From Nostoc sp. NMS2 (GTDB taxonomy: Bacteria; Cyanobacteriota; Cyanobacteriia; Cyanobacteriales; Nostocaceae), in assembly GCF_017115105.1 (NCBI RefSeq), contig NZ_JABXKH010000049.1:62001-126000 (forward strand): a DNA stretch of 64,000 nt, given 5' to 3'. Below, in pieces: positions 44,401-52,100 of this stretch; position 1 is the stretch's first letter; each line of letters starts with the position of its first letter. The notes beneath the pieces are model-generated. The model was not told where the DNA came from and searched no databases. It saw only the letters and a list, made by a program, of their open reading frames with translations. Made by a program: the position numbers and the translations under genes.

Positions 44401-47400
44401 CAGACATGGGCGTATTTTGCAAAACAAACATTACCTGGAACAGTGGTGTATGGCTGAGGTCACGTTCTGGCTGCAATGCTTCTACGAGCATTTCAAAAGG
44501 CAATTCCTGATGAGCGTAAGCTCCTAAAGCTACTTCTCGAACGCGAGTGAGTAATTCACTAAAGCTCGGATTGCCTGCCAAGTTGGTACGCATGACTAAA
44601 TTATTGACAAAAAAGCCAATTAACCCTTCGATTTCCAAGCGATCGCGGTTTGCAATTGGCGAACCCACCAAGATATCTTCTTGTCCTGTGTAGCGGTAAA
44701 GTAGCGTATCATAAGCTGCCAACAGCGTCATGAACAACGTGACTCCTTGCTCCTGGCTCAATTTTGCCAATCTCTGGGTTAACTCAACTGAGAGTGCAAA
44801 CTGTTGATACGCCCCAGCGAAAGTCTGCACAGCAGGTCTTGGTCTATCTATGGGCAGGGACAATAAAGCTGGTGCATCTTTTAGTTGTTGTTGCCAGTAA
44901 TTCAATTGGCTTTGCAGTACTTCTCCTTGCAACCAGTCTCTTTGCCAAATTGCAAAATCTGCATACTGAATCGGCAGTGGGGCTAACGGTGACTGCTGAC
45001 CTTGAGAATAAGCATTGTACAGTGCTACTAGTTCTTGAACAAACACACCCATTGACCAGCCGTCAGAGACAATGTGGTGCATACACACTAATAAAGCGTG
45101 TTCTGTCTCCGAAAGTACTAATAATGTCGCTCTGATTAATGCTTCATCTACCAGGTCAAACGGTTGAATAGCTAGTTGTTGTGCTAATTGCTGTAAAGCA
45201 CTTTCTTGTTCGGTTACTTCGACTTCACTCAGTACAAGTTTGGATAAATGCGTCAAATCAACAACTGAAACTGTCCAATTCGTTTGTGTTTGAATGATTT
45301 GTGTTGGTTGTTCATTAACGGTGACGAAATTGGTACGTAACGCTTCGTGGCGATGAATAATGTCTTGTAAACTTTGCTCTAAGGCTGCAACATTAAGAGT
45401 TCCTACTAGACGTAAAGCCACAGGAATGTTGTATGAGGGGCTGTTCGGCTCAAACTGGTCTAAAAACCACAAACGCTGTTGAGCATAAGATAGTGGTAAG
45501 TTTGTATTCTTAGCTCTTGGTAGAATGAGTGGTGCAGACAGTTCTAAGTCTTGTACTGAGCGACTTGCCCTGAGCGCAGTCGAAGGGAGTCGAAGTACTT
45601 GTTTCTGTAACTGCTCAATCAAGAGTGCTAATTCGGCTAGTGTTGCTTTAGCAAACAACTCACGCAATGGTAGTTCCACTTTGAAAATGTTGCGGATGCG
45701 TGAAACCAGTTGCGTTGCTAGTAGCGAGTGTCCTCCTAGTTCAAAGAAGTTATCATAAATCCCCACTGGTTCTACTTTCAGCACTTGCGCCCACATTTGT
45801 GCTAACAGTTCTTCAATCGGAGTCCGTGGGGCTACATATTTATCTGTGATTTCGCTGTGTAAATCTGGCGCGGGTAAAGCCCGACGGTCTACTTTACCGC
45901 TAGGAGTTAGTGGCAATGACTCCAACATCACAAAAGTATTGGGTATCATATACTCTGGCAGCTTTGCTTTAAAGAATTGCCGGAGTTCCCTGATTGTGGG
46001 TGTAGAGTCCTGATGTGCTACCACATAAGCGACTAGACGTTTATCACCAGGGGTATCTTCGCGGGCGATAACACAAGATGCCTGCACATCACTATGTTGG
46101 CTTAAGACTGCTTCAACCTCGCCCAATTCAATGCGGAAACCCCGGATTTTGACTTGATTGTCAATACGTCCCAAGTACTCAATATTGCCATCCGGTAAAT
46201 AACGTGCTAAATCTCCCGTCTTATATAATTTTGAATTGTTAAACGGATTAGAGATAAATTTTTCTTGTGTCAATTCGGGACGGTTGAAGTAGCTTTTTGT
46301 TAATCCAACGCCACCAATGTGTAATTCTCCAGGCACACCGATAGGTACTGGCTGTAAATATTTATCTAAGATATATATCTGTGTATTGGCAATTGGTTGC
46401 CCAATGGGAGGCAGTAGCGGCCATGTCTCCACTGAATTAGTCAGGGTAAAACTGGCGGCTAAATGGCTTTCTGATGGCCCATAATGGTTGTGCAAGGTAC
46501 AATCAGTGAGTTTGCTGAACCATTGGGAAATAGCGGAAGTAATCTGCAACTGTTCGCCAGCAGTGATGATTTCCCGTAGATGACTAGTAACTAATTCACT
46601 ATCAACAGCGACTTCAGCTAGTTGCTGCAAGGCAACAAAGGGAACAAACAGTCTTTCAACAGCTTTTTCTTCAAGAAAACCTAATAAAGCCACTGCATCA
46701 CGACGCAATTCCTCTGTAATTAAGAGCAATGTACCTCCAGAACACCAGGTAGTGAATATTTCTTGGAAGGAGACATCAAAGCTGATGGGAGCAAATTGCA
46801 GCGTTTTTGCTCCACGAGAAATTTTCATATTTTCCAAGTTCCATAAAATCAGATTGCAAAGGGCAAGCTGATTCATGGGTACACCTTTAGGTTTACCTGT
46901 AGAACCGGAGGTATAAATTATATAAGCTAAGTTATTGGCTTGCACGCCAGAGATAAGATTTTCCTGACCCGACTGGGAAATCATTTGAGCGTCAGTATCT
47001 AACGCCGTGTGCAACTTTCTCTCAAACCTAACCCCCAACCCCTTCCCTTGTAGGGAAGGGGAGCAAGAATCAAAGCCTCTCTCCCTGTGGGGGAGAGGTT
47101 TGGAGAGGGGTTCTAAGAATAAGTTGCACATCGCGTTATCTAAGTAGACAAGTTTTGCTTGATGCTCAGGTAGTCTGTCAATAAGTGACTGCTGGGTCAA
47201 CAATACTGAAACTTGAGCATCTTCTAACATGAAAGCCAAACGCTCTTGAGGATAGTTTGGATCAAGTGGCAGGTATGCCCCACCTGCCTTAAGAATCCCT
47301 AATAGTCCCACGACCATTTCTAAGGAACGCTCAACACATAACCCAACTAACACATCGGCTTTTACACCCAAAGACTTGAGGTAGTGTGCCAACTGGTTAG

Positions 47401-49099
47401 CGCGGCAGTTTAATTGGTGGTAAGTCAGTTGTTTATTGCCAAACTCCACCGCCACTGCATCGGGTGTACGCCCAACCTGCTCTTCAAACAACTGATGGAT
47501 AGATTTATCACGGGGATAATCTACCTGAGTATTGTTCCAATCAACTAGTAACTGTCTTTGCTCAACTTGTCTCAGCAGGGGGAATTGGGAAATTTGCTGC
47601 TGTGGGTTGGCAATAATACCTTCTAGCAAGGTCACAAAATGACCCGCCATCCGCTCTATGGTGCTAGGGTCAAACAAGTCTGTGTTGTATTGCCATATAG
47701 CTACCAGCCCGGAGGGAGTGTTTTTAATGAATAAAGTCAAATCAAACTTGGCAGTTGTTTTTTCTGTCGCTAATGGACTGACAGTTAGCCCAGGCAGTTC
47801 TAGCTCAGATATGGATGCATTTTCGAGGACAAACATTACCTGAAACAGTGGTGTATGGCTGAGGTCTCGTTGTGGCTGTAATGCTTTTACCAACTCCTCA
47901 AAGGGGAGGTCTGGATGAGTGTAAGCTAAGAGCGTCAGTTGCCGGACTCGACTTAGCAACTGCTGAAAACTGGGGTTGCCTGACAAATCGGTACGTAGCA
48001 CTAAAGTGTTGACAAAAAAGCCAATTAATCCTTCAAGTTCCAAGCGATCGCGGTTAGCAAGGGGCGTACCCACTACAATGTCATCGGAGCCAGTATAGCG
48101 ATAAAGCAAGGTAACATAAGCAGAGAACAGCGTCATGAATAGAGTAGCTCCCTCTTGCCGACTGAAATTGGCAAGTGCTTCACTCAGTTCATTTGAAAAT
48201 TCTCTATATTGAATTGCGCCCCGGAAAGTTTGAATGGCTGGTCTTGGTCTGTCTGTGGGTAGTTCTAGTAAGGTAGGAGCGTTTTTGAGTAGTTGCTTCC
48301 AGTAATCAAGCTGCCTTTGGAGTACTTCTGCTTGCAACCATTGCCGTTGCCAAATAGCAAAGTCGGCATACTGAATTGGTAGCTCAGGTAGCTTTGGCGA
48401 TAAGTTATTGCAGAGGGCTGAGTAAATGGTTGCTAACTCGCGCATCAACACGCCCATTGACCAACCATCAAAGACGATGTGGTGTATTGTTAGTACCAAA
48501 GCGTGTTCTACCTCTGTGAATTTAACCACAGAAGCTCGGATTAAAGGTGAACTAGCAAGGTCAAAGGGCCGAGTCGCTTCTGTCGCAGCTAATTGTTGGC
48601 AAGCGATCGCTCTTTCAGTTTCAGGTAGTTCTGTTAGGTCTACAATTGGCACACTTAAGGTTAACCTGTCAGCAATTACCTGGACTGGCTGCTCGTTGAT
48701 GGTGCGGAAGTTGGTACGTAAAGCTTCGTGGCGAGAGATAATTTTGTTGAGGCTTTGCTCTAGCGCCACGACGTTCAACTTACCGTGAAGTTTTAGACCT
48801 GTTTGTTCATTGTAGAAGGGGTTATCTGGTTCCAACTGGTTTAATAACCAGAGTCGTTCTTGGGCAAAAGATAGAGGTAAGTTCTGAGGACGCTCGGCTT
48901 TGATCAGGGGTAAATCTGTATCGGTGTCCGCATTTTTATCGTGCAGCAATAAGATAAGTTCTGCTTTATTTTTAGCTAATAAGTCACGAGTTTCTAGCGT
49001 CAATACTCCCTTTGGAGCATTAGCCCGCAACTGCTCACCTTCAACCCACAACTTTACACCCTGTTTAGTAAGATCAACTACCAATTGTTCGATATTCAT
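38402..49099 (-). CDS. NRPS: C-A(Pro-type)-PCP-C-A-PCP-E-C-PCP-TE, terminal module without A domain
   Basis: 3565 residues. Order by rough residue: TubC-type docking domain 1-55; C1 70-490 (HHIVFDG); A1 530-1075; PCP1 near 1121 (GGHSL); C2 1190-1630 (HHIVSDG); A2 1660-2185; PCP2 near 2240 (GGDSI); epimerase 2285-2700 (HHLAVDG, EGHGRE, NYLGQ); C3 2760-3200 (HHILTDG); PCP3 near 3261 (GGHSL); thioesterase 3305-3560 (GWSFGG). A1 pocket residues read DVQFIAHLA(K), close to proline codes, with the PSESH motif; A2 reads DAENLGAIT(K), not assigned, and its residue is epimerised to D. C3 runs straight into the PCP linker EAPRNVCEFKLVQIW, so the last module has no adenylation domain. A 137-bp element sits in frame in A1. 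It follows the PKS gene by 83 bases. Confidence 0.94.
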   Translation of the reverse strand: MNIEQLVVDLTKQGVKLWVEGEQLRANAPKGVLTLETRDLLAKNKAELILLLHDKNADTDTDLPLIKAERPQNLPLSFAQERLWLLNQLEPDNPFYNEQTGLKLHGKLNVVALEQSLNKIISRHEALRTNFRTINEQPVQVIADRLTLSVPIVDLTELPETERAIACQQLAATEATRPFDLASSPLIRASVVKFTEVEHALVLTIHHIVFDGWSMGVLMRELATIYSALCNNLSPKLPELPIQYADFAIWQRQWLQAEVLQRQLDYWKQLLKNAPTLLELPTDRPRPAIQTFRGAIQYREFSNELSEALANFSRQEGATLFMTLFSAYVTLLYRYTGSDDIVVGTPLANRDRLELEGLIGFFVNTLVLRTDLSGNPSFQQLLSRVRQLTLLAYTHPDLPFEELVKALQPQRDLSHTPLFQVMFVLENASISELELPGLTVSPLATEKTTAKFDLTLFIKNTPSGLVAIWQYNTDLFDPSTIERMAGHFVTLLEGIIANPQQQISQFPLLRQVEQRQLLVDWNNTQVDYPRDKSIHQLFEEQVGRTPDAVAVEFGNKQLTYHQLNCRANQLAHYLKSLGVKADVLVGLCVERSLEMVVGLLGILKAGGAYLPLDPNYPQERLAFMLEDAQVSVLLTQQSLIDRLPEHQAKLVYLDNAMCNLFLEPLSKPLPHRERGFDSCSPSLQGKGLGVRFERKLHTALDTDAQMISQSGQENLISGVQANNLAYIIYTSGSTGKPKGVPMNQLALCNLILWNLENMKISRGAKTLQFAPISFDVSFQEIFTTWCSGGTLLLITEELRRDAVALLGFLEEKAVERLFVPFVALQQLAEVAVDSELVTSHLREIITAGEQLQITSAISQWFSKLTDCTLHNHYGPSESHLAASFTLTNSVETWPLLPPIGQPIANTQIYILDKYLQPVPIGVPGELHIGGVGLTKSYFNRPELTQEKFISNPFNNSKLYKTGDLARYLPDGNIEYLGRIDNQVKIRGFRIELGEVEAVLSQHSDVQASCVIAREDTPGDKRLVAYVVAHQDSTPTIRELRQFFKAKLPEYMIPNTFVMLESLPLTPSGKVDRRALPAPDLHSEITDKYVAPRTPIEELLAQMWAQVLKVEPVGIYDNFFELGGHSLLATQLVSRIRNIFKVELPLRELFAKATLAELALLIEQLQKQVLRLPSTALRASRSVQDLELSAPLILPRAKNTNLPLSYAQQRLWFLDQFEPNSPSYNIPVALRLVGTLNVAALEQSLQDIIHRHEALRTNFVTVNEQPTQIIQTQTNWTVSVVDLTHLSKLVLSEVEVTEQESALQQLAQQLAIQPFDLVDEALIRATLLVLSETEHALLVCMHHIVSDGWSMGVFVQELVALYNAYSQGQQSPLAPLPIQYADFAIWQRDWLQGEVLQSQLNYWQQQLKDAPALLSLPIDRPRPAVQTFAGAYQQFALSVELTQRLAKLSQEQGVTLFMTLLAAYDTLLYRYTGQEDILVGSPIANRDRLEIEGLIGFFVNNLVMRTNLAGNPSFSELLTRVREVALGAYAHQELPFEMLVEALQPERDLSHTPLFQVMFVLQNTPMSALKLTGLTVTPLITEGATTKFDLTLAMQNTATGLVGFWEYNTDLFDASTIARMTSHFVTLLEGIITNPQQQISQLPLLTAVEQRQLLIDWNNTQVDYSSDKCIHQLFDEQVQRTPDAVAVVFEDQQLTYQQLNCRANQLAHYLQSLGVKPDVLVGLCVERSLSMVVGLLGILKAGGAYVPLDPDYPQERLSFMLEDAQVRVLLTQQQILEKLPQHQAQIVCLDTDWQFISKSCQDNALAQFTVGIADVQATNLAYVIYTSGSTGRPKGVMIPHGAIANHCCIIQQVYGLGKSDRVLQFASINFDASLEQIFPTLIVGATLVLRGSDVWTPTNFQKIISDFGLTVVNLPTAYWQQLAQEWAKTQVLNTNSQLRLVLVGGDVMLPEYVAIWQRSPMSSVRLVNAYGPTETTITASLFEILPQLSEDINLKKIPIGRPLPNRTVYILDRYLQPVPIGVPGELYIGGVCLAKGYLNRPELTQEKFIPNPFSDAKSERLYKTGDLARYLSDGNIQYLGRIDNQVKIRGFRIELGEIEAALNTHPQIQQAVAIVTEDIPGNTCTERLALSAVERSRSKRLVAYVVKSDESLTTNQLRQFLKQQLPEYMIPSGFVTLDNLPLTPNGKLDRKALPTPDGEISREHEYVAPRTAIEQILTNIWQQLLLKEKVSIHDNFFEIGGDSILSIQIVSRAKNSGLQITPKQIFQNQTIAELARVANTTVSVECKQGIVTGVAPLIPIQHWFFEQKKQESHHYNQSVLLQIPNHLQSELIEIALKKLLEHHDALRLKFTSVAAEHKQINQGLDDSVPFAVVDLSSTPRHEQPLALEKIAAEYQASLNLSTGPIIQVVMFNLGNENDARLLIIIHHLAVDGVSWRILLSDLQKIYQQLITQKPPKLSAKTTAFIDWAEKLNNYAQSEIIKLELDYWLNQSWSKSTPLPLDYADIQQENTVGSAASISVKLSQEETQTLLLSVNEAYNTQINDILLSALVVSIAEWTGNSTVLIDLEGHGREELFADVDLSRTVGWFTSLFPVLLQLSSLNQPGEIIKSIKEQLRAIPNRGIGYGILRYLCKNPIINEQIKTIPASEISFNYLGQFDQVQSETGWKFAPESAGASQSLKQSRDHLLDINALVVEGELQIDWTYNSHVHTCATVEKLAQSYIQAIRSIIKHCQLAENRGYTPSDFPDAQLNQLQLDELLTRFQTKNIESIYPLSPSQQGMLFETLSAFESGIYIEQCVFNFQEGLNVLAFERAWQRVVDRHSILRTAFIWEDQDEPLQVVVKEVEIFLKQQDWRGRSLSQQQEKLETYLSADRLRGFNMTEPPLMRLAIFQVGSNAYQFVWTSHHILTDGWCVPLILKEVFAFYEAFSRGEDLSLEPSYLYRNYIVWLKQQDLLQAEVFWRSKLQGFKSPTPLGIEAEPVNLSTQEERYGEQKTRLPASATAALQSLVRQHHLTLNILVQGVWALLLSRYSGLEDVVFGATVSGRPSELVGAESMLGLFINTLPMRLLVSPQASLWSWLKDIHDQSFTQRDYEYCSEGQIHEWSEVPGSLPLYESLLVFQNYPVDSSVKQSANHDVNQLQTRSIGAQTKYALTILVSPSSELEFRIIYNRYRYDNSAITLILEHFQALLNSIVDLPEQHLGTLIERIAADQIPQVRLPQQLVQKKLQQDFEAPRNVCEFKLVQIWEDILDIHPISIRDNFFEVGGHSLIALRLVFQIQKHFQINLSLAILFQYPTIEQLAHFLDSSTDSLPWSALVPIKINGNQSPLFCVHPGGGNVLCYHHLAYYLSSERPLYGLQCIGLNPENQPHTSIEEMATHYIQELQTVQPYGPYFLSGWSFGGLVAFEMAQQLSRQGEQIALLALIDTTPPCLSYKESVDYAFLLVELFKDRLKLCLEELRQLEPEEQIIYVGEQAKQKNIVIRGFDFDLAPHLLKIFQINAQAIQHYKPQYYSGSIVLFKASETDANFEYHWNELVEDIETFVVPGNHHNIVTPPHVQTLVQKLQKFLE
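42689..42736. repeat. 48-bp ACTTCGACT...AGTACAAGT repeat inside the A2 domain
   Basis: In frame in the NRPS gene, encoding TCTERLALSAVERSRS between the A-domain strands before KRLVAYVV. The same loop carries it in other A domains of this locus (57147, 63932). Confidence 0.85.
45215..45239. repeat. Short 25-bp form of the ACTTCG...ACAAGT repeat
   Basis: ACTTCGACTTCACTCAGTACAAGT inside the C2 domain, encoding the insert KLVLSEVEV after the strand VVDLTHLS. It is the short form lacking the middle, as at 57234. Confidence 0.7.
45550..45597. repeat. 48-bp ACTTCG repeat in inverted orientation, in the PCP1-C2 linker
   Basis: The same repeat lies in the opposite direction and encodes RLPSTALRASRSVQ between PCP1 and C2. 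Both strands of the repeat are open for in-frame reading. Confidence 0.8.
47001..47137. mobile_element. 137-bp MITE inserted in frame in the A1 domain of the NRPS
   Basis: The ends AACGCCGTGTGCAACTT and AAGTTGCACATCGCGTT are imperfect inverted repeats. ATCT is duplicated directly on both sides (46997-47000 and 47138-47141). 137+4=141 bases add exactly 47 codons between LVYLD and TDAQ of the adenylation domain. The CT-rich core matches the elements at 5868, 29562 and 29774, though those have different ends. Confidence 0.85.
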
Positions 49100-49182
49100 A
49101 TAATTATTACCTTTAAATCTTCACCTAATTCGTAATAGCCTGCGGCAAGGCTTTCACCTACGGAATTGAAAATATTTGTTAC

Positions 49183-52100
49183 TCAAATTGCAATTTCTTC
49201 TCTCTCAATTGCATCTAAGCTTGTATCTGATTCTACTTGGATTTCTAGCTTTGATACTATTTCAGCTATTGTGGGAGACTCAAACAAACTTGCTACAGTT
49301 AATCGGATATAAAAAGTATTTCGGAGTCGGGATAGAACTTGAACAGCGATTAAAGAATCTCCTCCTAAATCAAAAAAGTTATCATCAATTCCTACCTGTT
49401 TAATTCCTAATAATTCTTGCCAGATATTGGCAATTTTTTGCTCACTTTCATCACGAGGGGCTACATAAGAATTGGGTAAATTAGGTCTTGAATGGAGTGC
49501 AGATAATTTTTCTGGCTGAAAAATATCCGGCTTTCTTTGTAATGAAATCTCTGATTTTTGGTCAGTTTCTTTTTGCCCAGATTTTCTGCTAAATGCAGTT
49601 GATGCAGAAGCTTGAGCCATAATAATCTGATGCTCAAATGCTTCAGTTTCAGGAAATGCAGCAACTTGAACAAAATCTTGAGCGCGTAGGGCTTCAAACC
49701 ACTGGTCTTTGATAATAAAAGGCTGACCTGGGTTGCGCCTTTTATCATCTAAAGGTTTCAACAACAGACCCCAACTAATATCAAAGTCTATTTTTGGCTG
49801 AGTTATTTCCCATACTAAGAGGAAGCCGCCAGGAGCTAATAAAGAGCGCACATGGTGGAGTGTTTGATCTATGTTCTGAGTTGCGTGCAACACATTAGAG
49901 GCTATGATTACATCAAAGCTATACTTCTCAAACCCTTGCTCAGTTGGCGACTTATCTATGTCTAGTAATCGATATTCAACAAATGGATAGTCACTAAACT
50001 TCTGTTGGGCTTGAGTCAGGAAGCCGCTACCAATATCAGTAAAAGTGTAGTTGGTTTGTTTGGGCGGCAGCACAGGTAATAATGCTTGCGTAGACACACC
50101 AGTACCTGCGCCGATTTCTAAAATTCTCAGGTTAATGGATGATGGCAATGATTTGACCACCTGTTCCAAGCTTGAGCGCAAGATAGAGTTGTAGTGATTA
50201 ATTAAGGGAGATTCAGAATATGAACCTTTGTTTTCTTTTTGGTAAACCAGTTCATTGAAAATCTCTAAAGGTTCTTGTTCCCCGACAACAATAGTAGCTA
50301 AATTTTCACCACAGCGTTGCACTAAATCTAAATCTACTAAAGATGAAGCAGCGAACCTGGCTCTTACTTCTTCTAAATGTTCATTAATATAATCTTGTGA
50401 AGATGGCACTAGCCCGGTGAATAGTTCCTCGTTTTGCTGTAATTGTCCTTGTTCTACTAATATTTGCAACCATCTAGACAACAATTGCTGATAACGAGAA
50501 GAAATATGGCATTGGGCTAACAAATTCTCTAAAGAATACTTTTCTTTGGCATTGCTAAAAGCCCCTAATTGCTGGAATACCGAGTTTATGTAGGCTGTAC
50601 ATAAACGATCCAACCATTGTCTGTCTTCTTGATATGTTAACTCGTTGAGTTCTGCATTTCTTACACTTGCTTGTTTTTGACCTGCTTGTATGAGCGATGT
50701 CCACAATTGTGATGTTGTGGGTAAGGTTTGCAACTGCCCCCAAGCTGCTTTTTGTGGGGGGTCAATCCAATAACGTTCGCGCTCAAAAGGATAAGTCGGT
50801 AAGGGAAGGCGGTAATATTCCTCCTGGCTATAGAATCCAAACCAATCTACCTTCACCCCAGCTAACCAGAGTTGACCAAATGTGGTGAATAAAATACCCA
50901 AATCTGATTGCTTTTCTTGGGGATGACGGACTGAAGTCAAGACTATTTGTGCGGCTGCTTTGCCTGGATGTCTTTTGACTAATTTAGTTAGTGTATGTCC
51001 TGGCCCTACTTCTAATAAAACTTGCTCAGGTGTTGCTAATAATTTCTCTACACCTTGGGCAAACAGCACTGGAGAACGCAGATGTTGAGTGTAGTAGTCA
51101 GGATTTGTGGCTTGTGTAACTGTAATCCAAGTACCAGTCAGGTTGGAGATATAAGGAAGTTTTGGGGGATTTAGAGTAACTTTTTTGACTCGTTCTGCAA
51201 ATGCTTCTAAGATTGGTTCCATCATTTGCGAATGGAAGGCATGGGAAGTATGCAAAGGTTGGCATTCAATCCCTTGAGCAGCAAGCTGATTTTGTAGTGC
51301 ATCTACTGCTACTATGCAACCGGAAACCACACACTGCAAGGGTTGATTAATTGCGGCAAGAGAGAGTTCTTGCCCTAATAAGGATTTTATTTTGTCTGCG
51401 GGCAGGGGAATTGAAAGCATTGCTCCAGTGGGCAGTTGCTGCATCATTTTTCCGCGTGCTGCTACCAGAGATAAGGCATCTTCTAGAGAAAAAACTTCTG
51501 CTAAAGTTGCTGCAACATACTCGCCAATACTATGACCGATCGCAGCTTGTGGCTGCACTCCATAAGACTGCCATAATTTAGCTAGGGCGTATTCAATGAC
51601 AAAAATAGCAGGTTGGGCAATTTCTGTCTGTTGAAGTTGCTTTGATACCTCATCAATATTTTCTTCGCTGGGGTAAAGAATATGACGTAAATCTAGCCCT
51701 AATAGAGGTTTAAGAACTTCTGAGCAATAATCAACTTGTTCTTTAAATACTGTTTCGGTTTCGTAAATTTCCCGCGCCATATTGACATACTGGGAACCTT
51801 GACCGGGAAACATAAAGACAACAGACCGTTCTGTAATCTCTGTATAGTTAGTAAAAACTTGTTTTGGCTCTACAGCATCTTCTAAGTCGTGACAAATTAA
51901 CATCCGTCGATAATTAAAACCCCGGCGACCACTATTGAGGGTATAAGCTACATCGCCTAAGTTAACTTCTGGATGCTCTTTTAAATGCGTGATTAAATTA
52001 TTTGTAGTTTTTTCAAGCGCACTTGCCGTTTTAGCCGACAGACACAACAAAAAATATTCACTTTTGAATTTTGAATTTTGAATTTTGAATTGAGTTGGTG

